Part shown: one piece after another, positions 29,495 to 37,489 of the stretch | How the letters are laid out: each line of letters opens with the position of its first letter | How positions within the stretch are numbered: the stretch's first letter is position 1 | NCBI RefSeq assembly: GCF_003977685.1 | Contig: NZ_RYZH01000001.1 | Coordinates: 124,001 to 188,000, forward strand | DNA: 64,000 nucleotides | Direction: 5' to 3' | From: Tautonia sociabilis | GTDB lineage: Bacteria; Planctomycetota; Planctomycetia; Isosphaerales; Isosphaeraceae | Made by a program: the position numbers and the translations under genes | The notes under the pieces: model-generated | The model's input: the letters and a program-made list of their open reading frames with translations, nothing else | Told to the model about the DNA's origin: nothing | Databases searched by the model: none

Positions 29495-30142
29495 GTGATC
29501 GCCACCGTTTCGGAGGAGCAGGTCCGTTCCGTCCGCTGGTCGAACGTTGCGGCCCTCGTGGTCCGCGCCCGGGAGGGGGACCGCGAGGCGTTCGGCCAGC
29601 TGGTCGAGCAGTTCCAGCGCACGGTGTACGCCGTGGCCCTTTCCCGACTGGGCAACGCGAGCGAGGCCATGGAGCTGACCCAGGAGGTCTTCCTCCACGT
29701 CATGGGCCGGCTCGACCAGCTCCGGGAGCCTGAGCGGTTCGCCGGCTGGCTGCGGCAGGTCACCGTGCGGATGGCGATCAACCGCGCCACCCGCCGGGTC
29801 CCGCCGGCCAGCATCGAGGACGAGGTGCTCGACGGCGCCGCCGCCCATCGCGACGAGCCGATCGACGAGCTGATCGCCCGAGAGCGCGCCCGGCGGCTCT
29901 GGGACGCCATGAACACCCTGAAGCCCCTGGACCGCGAGGCCCTCGTGGCCTTTTACATCCGGGGTCTGTCGCTGGTTGAGATCGCCGAGGATCTCGGGGT
30001 CCCGATCGGCACCGTCAAGCGTCGGCTCCACACCGCCCGCAAGCGGCTGAAGGCCCAGCTCCGGGCCGACGCCGCCGACCCGGAGGAGTGGTCCGACCTG
30101 CCCGAGGACGAGGAGGAGGACGCGCTGGCGATCGTCGCCTGA
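29495..30142 (+). CDS. ECF-type RNA polymerase sigma factor
   Basis: A 215-residue extracytoplasmic-function sigma factor. Region 2 covers about residues 30-95 (FGQLVEQFQRTVYAVAL, AMELTQEVFLHVM, FAGWLRQVTVRMAINRAT). Region 4 has LDREALVAFYIRGLSLVEIAEDLGVPIGTVKRRLHTARKRL in overlapping helices about residues 145-185. It ends with an acidic tail (PEDEEEDAL). No anti-sigma factor gene follows, so control may be by the C-terminal tail or a partner elsewhere. The GTG start at 29495 is preferred; a nearby ATG at 29479 is out of frame. The gene has a very long gene-free upstream region. Confidence 0.93.
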   Translation: MIATVSEEQVRSVRWSNVAALVVRAREGDREAFGQLVEQFQRTVYAVALSRLGNASEAMELTQEVFLHVMGRLDQLREPERFAGWLRQVTVRMAINRATRRVPPASIEDEVLDGAAAHRDEPIDELIARERARRLWDAMNTLKPLDREALVAFYIRGLSLVEIAEDLGVPIGTVKRRLHTARKRLKAQLRADAADPEEWSDLPEDEEEDALAIVA

Positions 30143-30169
30143 CGTGTTCCTGGTTCCCGGGATCGAAGG

Positions 30170-30217
30170 GGCCCCGCCCTGGATCGCGCCGGATCGCGGC
30201 CGATCGGGGGCGGGGCC
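30170..30217. terminator. Hairpin between convergent sigma and TPR-like genes
   Basis: Ten-base arms GGCCCCGCCC (30170-30179) and GGGCGGGGCC (30208-30217), 27 bases past the sigma gene stop and just before the end of the opposite gene. A two-way terminator is likely. Confidence 0.5.
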
Positions 30218-30224
30218 TCTCGCA

Positions 30225-31808
30225 TCACTCCGGAGCCGGTTCGTCTTCGAGCGACTCGAACAAGGCGAGGTGCGCCCGCACCTTCTCCCGGGCCTCGAGC
30301 ACGGAATCGATCGTGAAGTAGGGCGTTGCCACGAGGTTCGGCCCCAGGCGGTCGAAGTGCTCCGCCGCGGCGACGAACTGGCCGCACATGACGGCGGTCA
30401 TGGCGGCGTTGGTGCGGGCGACGACGTCGTCGGGCTGCCGTTCGAGATACTCCGAATAGATCTCGCCGAGATCCTGCTGAACCTCCGGTTTTTGCAGGTA
30501 GAGGCTCTGATTGAACGAGTCGAGGTAGCACATGAGGCGAAGGTGGGCCTCGGCCAGGACGAGGGGGAGCCTTCCCTCCCAGTTGTCCGTGGCCCGGCAG
30601 GCTCGGGCGAAGGTCATCATCTCCTCGGCGGAGCCGTACCACTTGGGCTCGAGCCAGGTGAGGAGGCCGATGCAGGCGTCGTAGTTATCGGGGTCGGCCT
30701 CCATCGCCCGGCGGAACCAGAGGGTGACGCGCTCGCGGTCCCCCTCGCCGAGGCCCAGCTCGACCGAGAGCATCTTCTGGGCGGTGACCGAGTCTCCGGG
30801 ACTGGCCTCCCAGGAGGCCTCCAGAGCGGTCCTGGCCTGCTGGAGCCGCTCGTGGAAGACCCGGAAGGCCTCCTCGGAAACCATGGGGGCGAAGTCGTTG
30901 CCCCGGGCTTCCCAGGCATGGTCGATGAGGAAGCTGCCCCGGGCCTTCTGGCGAAGGGAATCGACACCCGGCACATCGGCGATCGCATCGGCGACCGTCT
31001 GATACCCCTGGGCGCTGTCCCCCAGCATCGCCTGGCGGAGGGCGATCGCCTGCGAGACGATCGAGAACCAGGTGGTGGCGGCTTCCGGGCCGAAGCCGTC
31101 CTGCTCGACGCTCTCGCCGAGCAGCGCGAGGGCCGCGTCAACCTGCCGGGACGCCTCGGCGGCCGCCTCGGGATCGTCCTGGACCCGGGCGTTCTCGATG
31201 GCGGCGTAGATCAGGGCCGAGGCCCTCCGGATCGGAGGATACGCGCTCGCCTCGAGCGCGTCCGCCGCGTCGTCCATCCGACGGCGGTATTCGACGGGGC
31301 CGGGGTCGTTCTCCGCGATCGACGTGCGGGCATACAGATAACGAACCATCGGGTCGTCGCACCCGGCGTCGAGGGCCGCCCTGGCGGCCTCGAAGACCTC
31401 GGCGAAGGAGACGCCGTCCGCGGCCTGGCCGCTGAACCGGTTGGCCGCGAGTTCCATGAGGGAGTGGACCTGGTCATCCCAGCGCGGGTCCCGGGAGCCG
31501 ACGCGATCGTACGGGTCGGCCAGGGTCCGGCGCGTCCAGGCGATCATGCCCTGGTTGCGTTCCTCCCTCTTCGACTCGTCTTGCGGGATGACGATGAGGT
31601 CCGGATCGCGGAGCGTCATCGGGGCCTTGGCCGGACGATCCGGGCCGGGGGGAGGCGCCGGCGCCTGCGGCGATTCCGGAGGAGGAGTCGGATCAGGGGC
31701 GGAGACCAGGGGGGCTTCCTGATCGGGACGATCCAGGGCGCCGACGATCACCGCCGTGGCGATGCCCGCACCGAGGACCACGACGGCAGCGATGAGGACC
31801 GTGCGCAT
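30225..31808 (-). CDS. Membrane-anchored helical-repeat (TPR-like) protein
   Basis: A 527-residue protein with an N-terminal membrane anchor or signal (VLIAAVVVLGAGIATAVIVGAL), a proline-rich linker (residues about 35-60), and a helical body. Repeat-like segments such as DPMVRYLYARTSIAEND, DPDNYDACIGLLTWLEPKWYG and DDVVARTNAAMTAVMCGQFVAAAEHF suggest tetratricopeptide-type repeats exposed to the periplasm. The exact family is not recognised. It lies alone between the sigma gene (convergent) and der. Role unknown; TPR-like proteins usually bind other proteins. Confidence 0.8.
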   Translation of the reverse strand: MRTVLIAAVVVLGAGIATAVIVGALDRPDQEAPLVSAPDPTPPPESPQAPAPPPGPDRPAKAPMTLRDPDLIVIPQDESKREERNQGMIAWTRRTLADPYDRVGSRDPRWDDQVHSLMELAANRFSGQAADGVSFAEVFEAARAALDAGCDDPMVRYLYARTSIAENDPGPVEYRRRMDDAADALEASAYPPIRRASALIYAAIENARVQDDPEAAAEASRQVDAALALLGESVEQDGFGPEAATTWFSIVSQAIALRQAMLGDSAQGYQTVADAIADVPGVDSLRQKARGSFLIDHAWEARGNDFAPMVSEEAFRVFHERLQQARTALEASWEASPGDSVTAQKMLSVELGLGEGDRERVTLWFRRAMEADPDNYDACIGLLTWLEPKWYGSAEEMMTFARACRATDNWEGRLPLVLAEAHLRLMCYLDSFNQSLYLQKPEVQQDLGEIYSEYLERQPDDVVARTNAAMTAVMCGQFVAAAEHFDRLGPNLVATPYFTIDSVLEAREKVRAHLALFESLEDEPAPE

Positions 31809-31887
31809 GATTCCCCCGAGGGCGAGAAGTGGCTGGCTGGGCGAATTGCATCCGGGGTCGATCCGCGAACCATCATTGCATGATTCG

Positions 31888-31909
31888 TCCCGGTCTGCCA
31901 GCCGGGACC
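31888..31909 (-). terminator. Hairpin after der
   Basis: Seven-base arms GTCCCGG and CCGGGAC with an 8-base loop, 35 bases past the der stop and before the TPR-like gene. No clear T-run. Confidence 0.35.
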
Positions 31910-31943
31910 CGAGATCGGGGCCGGGCCTCGGGGGGATCGGAGC

Positions 31944-33422
31944 TCAGCCCTCGTCCCGGCCGCCGAGCATCTCGTTGATCTCCTCGTCCAGGTCGTCGAC
32001 GTGGAAGTCCTCGCCGGTGAAGCGCTCGACGATCTCCGGCGGCTCGTCCGCCTCGACGCGGGGGCGGGAGGGATCGGTCTGGGTGCGGGCTCGGAGGTAG
32101 AGCTTCAGGGGGATGTCGGAGAAGGGGAGGCGCTCCCGGAAGACATTCAGCAGGTACCGCTGATAGGGGGGCTCGAAGAGGCCCGGGCGGTTGACGAACA
32201 GCACGATCGTCGGAGGAGCGACGCCGACCTGGGTGGCGTAGTAAATCTTCGGGACTCGGTTCTCTCGGACAGGGGGAGCGTGGGCCTCGACCGCCTCTCG
32301 GAGGACCCGGTTGAGTGTGCCGGTGCTGATGCGGCGGTTGGCTCGCTTGTACATCGCCTGGCAGAGGTTGATCAGCGCCTTGACGTTCTTGCCGGTCTTG
32401 GCGGTGATGAAGGCGATCGGGGCGTAGGACATCCCCTTGAAGGCGTGCTGCACGAACGTGGCGTAGCGGCCCGTCTCGCCCCGGGAGGGGCCGGAGAGGT
32501 CGGAGAGGATCAGGTCCCACTTGTTGACGACGAAGACGCAGGGCTTGTACTGCTTGGCGATGTAGTCGGCCAGTTGCTTGTCGAGCCGGGTGATCCCCTG
32601 GGTCGGGTCGAGGAACAGGAGGACGAGGTCGGCACGGCGGATGGAGCGCTCGGCCCGGTGGATCGAGTAAAAGTCCAGGTTGTCCCGGATCTTCGCCTTG
32701 CGGCGGACGCCGGCGGTGTCGATGGCGACAAACGGCAGGCCATCGAGCTCGAAGCGGACGTCGACCGAGTCTCGGGTGGTGCCGGCGACCTCGGAGACGA
32801 TCATCCGCTCGGCGTGGGCGAGGGTGTTGATGAAGGTCGACTTCCCCGTGTTCGGGCGGCCGACGACGGCGATCTTCATCGCCTCCGACTCGACCCGGGA
32901 GCCGTCCTCCTCCGGCGGGAGGGCTTCGGCGATGAGCCGGAAGAGCTCGTCCTTGTTGCGGTTCTGGTGTGTTGAGATGGGCAGGCGCTTGCCTCGGCCG
33001 AGCTTGTAGAACTCCTGGCCCTGCTCGTCGAACTTCGGGTCGTCGGCCTTGTTCATCGCGAGGATCACCGGCGCGTGGACGTAGCGGAGGCGGCGGGCGA
33101 CCTCCTCGTCCAGCGGCATCAGGCCGTCGCGGACGTCGACGACGAAGACGACCACGTCGGCCTCGCCCAGCGCGGTTTCGATCTGACGCTCGACGTGCTC
33201 GCTGAGGTCGTCGCGGTCGACGATCCCGACGCCGCCGGTGTCGATCAGCTCGACGAACCGGGTTTGCTTGCCGTCGGGGATCTCACCGAGCGCGGCGACT
33301 CGGTCGCGGGTGACGCCGGCGACGTCGTCGACGATGGCGATGCGGCGGCCGACGAGCCAGTTCAACAGCGACGACTTGCCGACGTTCGGGCGGCCGACGA
33401 TGACGACGCGGGGCAGGGGCAT
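31944..33422 (-). CDS. der: Ribosome-associated GTPase Der (EngA)
   Basis: An essential double-GTPase that matures the 50S subunit. The 492-residue protein has two G domains: GRPNVGKSSLLNWL with DTGGVG and NKAD in the first, and GRPNTGKSTFINTL with DTAGVRRKAKI and NKWD in the second. A KH-like C-terminal domain follows (APPVRENRVPKIYYATQ), then an acidic tail (DLDEEINEMLGG). ATG 33422 is the start that begins the family N-terminus (PRVVIVGRPN); the frame is open for 72 codons upstream without similarity. Confidence 0.97.
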   Translation of the reverse strand: MPLPRVVIVGRPNVGKSSLLNWLVGRRIAIVDDVAGVTRDRVAALGEIPDGKQTRFVELIDTGGVGIVDRDDLSEHVERQIETALGEADVVVFVVDVRDGLMPLDEEVARRLRYVHAPVILAMNKADDPKFDEQGQEFYKLGRGKRLPISTHQNRNKDELFRLIAEALPPEEDGSRVESEAMKIAVVGRPNTGKSTFINTLAHAERMIVSEVAGTTRDSVDVRFELDGLPFVAIDTAGVRRKAKIRDNLDFYSIHRAERSIRRADLVLLFLDPTQGITRLDKQLADYIAKQYKPCVFVVNKWDLILSDLSGPSRGETGRYATFVQHAFKGMSYAPIAFITAKTGKNVKALINLCQAMYKRANRRISTGTLNRVLREAVEAHAPPVRENRVPKIYYATQVGVAPPTIVLFVNRPGLFEPPYQRYLLNVFRERLPFSDIPLKLYLRARTQTDPSRPRVEADEPPEIVERFTGEDFHVDDLDEEINEMLGGRDEG

Positions 33423-33494
33423 GGCGGTGGGGCTCCCCGGCCGAGGGGGCGGCCGGGGAGGCCGGCCGCGGGACTCGGCCGCGGGGCGATCCTC

Positions 33495-33500
33495 TATAAT
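33495..33500 (+). promoter_or_regulatory. -10 box for the paired membrane protein genes
   Basis: A perfect TATAAT on the plus strand, 131 bases before the ATG at 33632, in the divergent region with der. No clear -35 box is seen. Confidence 0.45.
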
Positions 33501-33582
33501 GGGGGAGTCGCGGCGGGTCGATCCGATGGGGCGATCATCGGCCTCCCCTCGGGGGGCGACGGGCCGCTTCGGGACTTGCGTC

Positions 33583-33611
33583 ATTGTAGACCGACTCCAG
33601 GGGCCGGACAA
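33583..33611 (-). promoter_or_regulatory. Probable der promoter
   Basis: On the minus strand TTGTCC (33606-33611), exactly 17 bases, then TACAAT (33583-33588). The leader to the der ATG would be about 150 bases and overlaps the divergent TATAAT box. Confidence 0.5.
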
Positions 33612-33631
33612 CGCCGGGAGCACCCGATCGG

Positions 33632-34198
33632 ATGACACAGGGCGGGGGAGAACTGGCCGACCAGGCCCGAGCGGAACCCGGGGGGGTCACGCTGTTCGAC
33701 GGCATCGCGCTGGTGGCCGGGGCGGCGATCGCCTCGGTCCACTTCCGGCAGGCGATCCCCGGGGGGGAGCTCGCCCCCGTCGGCTGGGCTCTGCTCTGGC
33801 TCACCTTCGCCGGAGTCGCCCTGACCGCCTCGGGCCCGTTCCTGGCGGCGGTTCGCCGCCTCTCCGGCCGTCCTGGTCCGCCCTGCCGGCTTGGCGACCG
33901 GCTCTGGGCGCTGATGGGGGCCCCCTGGGTGCTGGCGGCGCTCTCGAGGGTCGCCTCGGCTCCTCCCCCGGGCGGTGAGGGGGGCGATCCGCTCTACGAG
34001 CTGGTGCTCGTCGCCGGCCTGGCGGTGGCCTCGGTCTCGGCGCTGGCGATCGTCTGGGCCCGATGGGTGATGGTCCCCCCCGGTGCCCGGGAGGTCGAGG
34101 AGCCGGGGAGCTGGTCCCACCGGATCGGCCTGGCCCTCGGCGTCGCCTGGCCGGTGCAATGCGGCCTGGGCATGGTGGTCCTGGGGGCCCAGGGGTGA
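33632..34198 (+). CDS. Small four-helix membrane protein (paralogue A)
   Basis: A 188-residue protein with about four membrane helices (for example LFDGIALVAGAAIASVHF, APVGWALLWLTFAGVALTA, YELVLVAGLAVASVSALAIVW and IGLALGVAWPVQCGLGMVVLG). No known domain recognised. It overlaps the next gene by four bases (GTGA). The last 30 residues resemble those of the next gene product (SW.. R .. WP .. MV.LG), so the two look like diverged tandem duplicates. They likely work together in the inner membrane. Confidence 0.75.
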   Translation: MTQGGGELADQARAEPGGVTLFDGIALVAGAAIASVHFRQAIPGGELAPVGWALLWLTFAGVALTASGPFLAAVRRLSGRPGPPCRLGDRLWALMGAPWVLAALSRVASAPPPGGEGGDPLYELVLVAGLAVASVSALAIVWARWVMVPPGAREVEEPGSWSHRIGLALGVAWPVQCGLGMVVLGAQG

Positions 34199-34746
34199 TT
34201 CCCCCCGGGCCGAACGTCGACCGGACGGAGTCTCCCGTGCCGAACCCTCCCCTTGATCCCTCCCGACCGCCCGGCCCCCGGGTGATCGACCTGATCGGCC
34301 TGATGGTCGGCTTCGGAGCGGCGGCGCTGCTGCTGCGATCGCTCTGGCCGTCGAGCCGGTCGATGACGCCGGGGGTGGGGGCCGTGCTGGGGCTGCTGCA
34401 CCTCTGGCTCGGGCTGGCGATGGCCGGGCCGGTCCTGCTGCTGATCGACCGACGCGGCCTGGGAGACGCCACCCGGCAACTGAGCTGGGCCCAGGTGGCC
34501 TGGCTGCTGATCGGCGCCTACTGGCTCGCCCTGACCGCCCTGGTCGTGCCGACCCGGCTCCCCGTCCACCCGCTGCTCGGGGTCCTGCCGGTGGCCGCGG
34601 CGCTGGTGCTCCGAGTCGTCGGCCCCCGGTCCCCCGAGGCCCGCCTGAGGGCTCGCTCCTGGACCGACCGGGTCGCCTTCGGGCTGATGCTCACCTGGCC
34701 GATCGCCTGGGTGGCCATGGTCCTCCTCGGCAAGACCCTCTTCTGA
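34195..34746 (+). CDS. Small four-helix membrane protein (paralogue B)
   Basis: A 183-residue protein with a proline-rich N-terminus and about four membrane helices (VIDLIGLMVGFGAAALLL, LGLLHLWLGLAMAGPVLLLI, AQVAWLLIGAYWLALTAL, VAFGLMLTWPIAWVAMVLLG). It starts with GTG overlapping the upstream stop; GTG 34237, preceded by GGAG, is a reasonable alternative. It resembles the upstream protein at its end (SWTDR, then TWPIAWVAMVLLG). Function unknown. Confidence 0.7.
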   Translation: MIPPGPNVDRTESPVPNPPLDPSRPPGPRVIDLIGLMVGFGAAALLLRSLWPSSRSMTPGVGAVLGLLHLWLGLAMAGPVLLLIDRRGLGDATRQLSWAQVAWLLIGAYWLALTALVVPTRLPVHPLLGVLPVAAALVLRVVGPRSPEARLRARSWTDRVAFGLMLTWPIAWVAMVLLGKTLF

Positions 34747-34798
34747 TCCAACCTGCTCGACGACCCGGGATGGCCGTTCGGCGCTTGTTCGGTTGACC

Positions 34799-34827
34799 TT
34801 GAACGAGAAGGCCCGGGACGGTACGAT
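34799..34827 (+). promoter_or_regulatory. Promoter of rpsR
   Basis: TTGAAC (34799-34804), 17 bases, TACGAT (34822-34827). The start point would be near 34834, with a leader of about 68 bases to the rpsR ATG, long enough for a regulatory structure. Confidence 0.6.
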
Positions 34828-34901
34828 GCCCGTTTCTTCGCTCCCGAGCGAACAGGACAGGTTCGCCTCCCTCGATCCCGACGTCATAGGACGCAACCTC
34901 A

Positions 34902-35144
34902 ATGCCCCGGAAACGGTTCGGTCGAAGCCGGAAGAATCGCTGCCGCTTCTGCACCCCCGAAGGCTGCCCGCGCCCGGCCTATGTCGACTACAAGGACATT
35001 GGCCTGCTGAAGAAGATGCTGACCAATCAGAGCAAGATGTTCTCCCGCAAGCGGAGCGGCAACTGCGCCGCCTTCCAGCGCGCCACCGCCGAGGCGATCA
35101 AGCGGGCCCGCTACATGGCCCTGCTGCCCTACGTCGGCGAGTGA
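34902..35144 (+). CDS. rpsR: 30S ribosomal protein S18
   Basis: An 80-residue ribosomal protein of the small-subunit platform. It has the S18 core DYKDIGLLKKMLTNQSKMFSRK and ARYMALLPYV. The N-terminal cysteines (CRFCTPEGC) together with C54 in SGNCAAFQ form the zinc-binding C+ pattern of some S18 proteins. In many bacteria rpsR sits in the rpsF-ssb-rpsR-rplI operon; here it stands alone with its own promoter. Confidence 0.95.
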   Translation: MPRKRFGRSRKNRCRFCTPEGCPRPAYVDYKDIGLLKKMLTNQSKMFSRKRSGNCAAFQRATAEAIKRARYMALLPYVGE

Positions 35145-35150
35145 TCTCCC

Positions 35151-35195
35151 GGCCGATCCGCCGGGACGAGCCGAGGTCCGGCGGGAGGATCGGCC
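35151..35195. terminator. Two-way hairpin between rpsR and the DUF1570 gene
   Basis: A long interrupted stem: GGCCGATCC (35151-35159) pairs with GGATCGGCC (35187-35195), with an inner GCCGGGAC/GTCCGGC stem. It lies seven bases past the rpsR stop and ten before the end of the convergent gene. Confidence 0.55.
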
Positions 35196-35204
35196 CCGGG
35201 GCGA

Positions 35205-36854
35205 TCACCGATCGGTGGGGGCCCCGGGGGCGGGAGGCCGGGAGAGGAAGGCGATGAGCGCCCGGTCGAGCTCGTCGTACGACATCCCGAGGTGGGACGA
35301 GAGGGAGGCCGACGCCCCGGCCCGGAGCCGGCCCCGGTAGGCGTCGGCGACGTAATCGAGGAAGGCGTCCCGGAGGGAGGCCAGATCGTCGTCCATCAGG
35401 AAGATGGTCAGGGCGATCGCCTGGGCGTAGTAGAGCGGGAGCAGGTCCGTGTCCTGGCTCCATTCCTCTCGGTCGAAGCGGACGAAGCGGTCGGTCGGGA
35501 CCAGCTCCCCGCGCTCGACGAGCCGGGTTCTTGCCTCGGCGACCCGGGGGCCGATCCGGCCGCCGTAGCGGAGCGAGCCGTCGGGCTGGGCCTCGACGGT
35601 CTCGAAGTAGGTGCCTAGCCCTTCGAAGACCCAGTAATCCCCGGCATTCCGGCGGTAGCCGGAGGGACCAGCCAGCTCGAAGAGCAGCTGGTGGGAGACT
35701 TCGTGATAGAGCGTCGCCTCGACGGCGAGGTCGCCGCCCTCGTCCTTGAAGAAGGAGCTGACCTTGCGGTCGTCGAGGTAGACGCCGAGCGTGTTCTCGA
35801 TGCTGGTGTCGCGGAGCAAGGAGGTCAGGTAGTCGACGTACTGCCGCTTCGTGCCGAAGTAGAGGACCTGGTGCTGCCGGGCGGCCACGGCCGGAGCCGT
35901 CGCGTCCGGATTCCGGAAGAGCTGGGCCAGGGGGAGGCGGGGGCCGATTACATCGGCCGCCAGTGACGTGAACAGGTCGTAGAACGCCTCCAATCGGCGG
36001 GCGAACGCGATCCCCTCGGCGAGCGGGACGCTCGCCTGGATCTTGAAGTGCGGCGTGGTGATCTGCCAGCCGGAGGAGATGGAGCCGAGCCGCATCGCGT
36101 CGGCCTCCTCGGCGGGGAGCCAGCGGCTGGGGGGCCGTCCGGGTCGGCTCGGCGCGGGGAGGAGCCCGCGTTCGAGCTCGGGGAGGTACTCGGAGGGGAT
36201 CCAACCGTAGATCGGGTGAAGGATGTCGCCGTTTTTCAGGCGCGACACCGCATGGGGAGTGGCCCAGCCTCCCTCGTGCGGGACGAAGCCGAGGAGGCGC
36301 CTCGCCTCGGGGTCGTCCGGGCGTCGGCGGAGGACCTCGCGCAAGCACGCATCCGCCAGGGAGAGCCGCTCGGCCTCGAACGCGCGGCGGGCGAGGTCGG
36401 CATAGGCGTCCGCCGCCTTGTTCCGGATCGTGGCGATCTCCTCGGCGATCGGGTCGTCCGGCGATGCGTCGGGAGCCGACGGCTCGGCAGGAGGGACGAT
36501 CTCGGGGAGCGGGTCGAACCGCCGGGGCCCCTCGATCGGAGGAGGGGGAGGGATCAGGTCGCGGACCCGAGCGGCCCGGGAGGAGTCTCCCTGGCGGTCG
36601 AGGCGGTCGGCGATCGAGGAGAGGGCGGTCGACTCGGCCTCCCGGATCTCGGAGCGGTTCAGGCGCAGGCGGTCTCGAGTGATCGCGTCCGACGAGGGAC
36701 CGGCGGCGGCCGGGGGCAGGGCGATCGCCGTGGCCGCGAGGCAGGCCAAGGCCGCTTGGCCCGAGAAGAACCCGGCTGGACCGTTTGCTCGGTTCGCCGC
36801 ACAATGCCGGGCCGGCTCGGAAGGATGAACCGAACGGGGGAGGATCCAGATCAT
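35205..36854 (-). CDS. DUF1570 metallopeptidase-like exported protein
   Basis: A 549-residue protein with an N-terminal export signal (AALACLAATAIALPPAAA, about residues 34-51), a helical repeat region around 140-190, and a DUF1570 domain about 265-480. The domain has the zinc motif HEVSH (H384, E385, H388) and a downstream glutamate in WVFEGLGTYFE (E411), as in gluzincin peptidases, so a zinc peptidase active outside the cytoplasm is plausible. The annotated ATG at 36854 overlaps the start of the divergent gene and has no ribosome-binding site, so the real start may be further inside; the signal would remain in part. Confidence 0.85.
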   Translation of the reverse strand: MIWILPRSVHPSEPARHCAANRANGPAGFFSGQAALACLAATAIALPPAAAGPSSDAITRDRLRLNRSEIREAESTALSSIADRLDRQGDSSRAARVRDLIPPPPPIEGPRRFDPLPEIVPPAEPSAPDASPDDPIAEEIATIRNKAADAYADLARRAFEAERLSLADACLREVLRRRPDDPEARRLLGFVPHEGGWATPHAVSRLKNGDILHPIYGWIPSEYLPELERGLLPAPSRPGRPPSRWLPAEEADAMRLGSISSGWQITTPHFKIQASVPLAEGIAFARRLEAFYDLFTSLAADVIGPRLPLAQLFRNPDATAPAVAARQHQVLYFGTKRQYVDYLTSLLRDTSIENTLGVYLDDRKVSSFFKDEGGDLAVEATLYHEVSHQLLFELAGPSGYRRNAGDYWVFEGLGTYFETVEAQPDGSLRYGGRIGPRVAEARTRLVERGELVPTDRFVRFDREEWSQDTDLLPLYYAQAIALTIFLMDDDLASLRDAFLDYVADAYRGRLRAGASASLSSHLGMSYDELDRALIAFLSRPPAPGAPTDR

Positions 36855-37371
36855 GGCGATTCGATCCGTCGTGCCGAGCGTCGCATGCCTGATGGCGGGC
36901 CTGGCCCTGGGCTGGGTGGCGTCGTCGTATTCTACCCCGCGGGTGAGGGCCGGTCAGGCCGATCGCTCGGGGGAATCGGTGGTGGCGACCGGTACTGTCT
37001 CGGTCGAGTTCGACCGCCTCTCCCGGCAGGCGAGCCAGACCGATGCGCTGTATTACCTCGATTATGCGGGTGGTCGGTTGATGGCGACCATCCCGACGCT
37101 CCGCCAGTCGACGGCGGGGACGCAGGTGCTCGGGGACTTCGCCGTGCGGGACCTCGTGGCCGACTTCCAGCCGCCGAGGGGGACGACGCCTCGGTTCTTG
37201 ATGACGGTCGGCCAACTTGGCCTCGGTCCTGGCGGGGGCTGGGCGCCGCTGTTCGTGATCGAGACGACGACCGGCCAGGTCGCCACCTACCGCGTGACCC
37301 AGGGGCCGGTTCGGGCAGGTGGGGTCCAGCCCCCCGTCTTCGAGTTACTCGAGCTGAAGAAGCTCCCTTGA
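36853..37371 (+). CDS. Hypothetical protein with N-terminal membrane anchor
   Basis: A 172-residue protein with an N-terminal signal or anchor (VVPSVACLMAGLALGWVASSY) and a soluble part of about 140 residues rich in beta-type segments (ALYYLDYAGGRLMATIP, FLMTVGQLGLG). No domain I recognise. GGAGG lies nine bases before the ATG. The start codon overlaps that of the divergent DUF1570 gene on paper. Position suggests a periplasmic or membrane-attached role. Confidence 0.72.
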   Translation: MAIRSVVPSVACLMAGLALGWVASSYSTPRVRAGQADRSGESVVATGTVSVEFDRLSRQASQTDALYYLDYAGGRLMATIPTLRQSTAGTQVLGDFAVRDLVADFQPPRGTTPRFLMTVGQLGLGPGGGWAPLFVIETTTGQVATYRVTQGPVRAGGVQPPVFELLELKKLP

Positions 37372-37489
37372 TCGACCTGCCGAGTCTTGCCGAGGGGTCG
37401 GGAGGCTCGGAGAATGAAGGGGATCCGAGTCGATCCCCGGGCGGGTCGCCGCCGGGATCCCTCCCGAGGCCCTTCGTGTCGACTCCCCG

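Noticed and set aside
28381-29916. A 511-codon minus-strand open frame across the gene-free region
   Set aside because: It runs through the ECF sigma gene's antisense strand and is rich in Arg, Ser and Pro, as chance frames in this base composition are.
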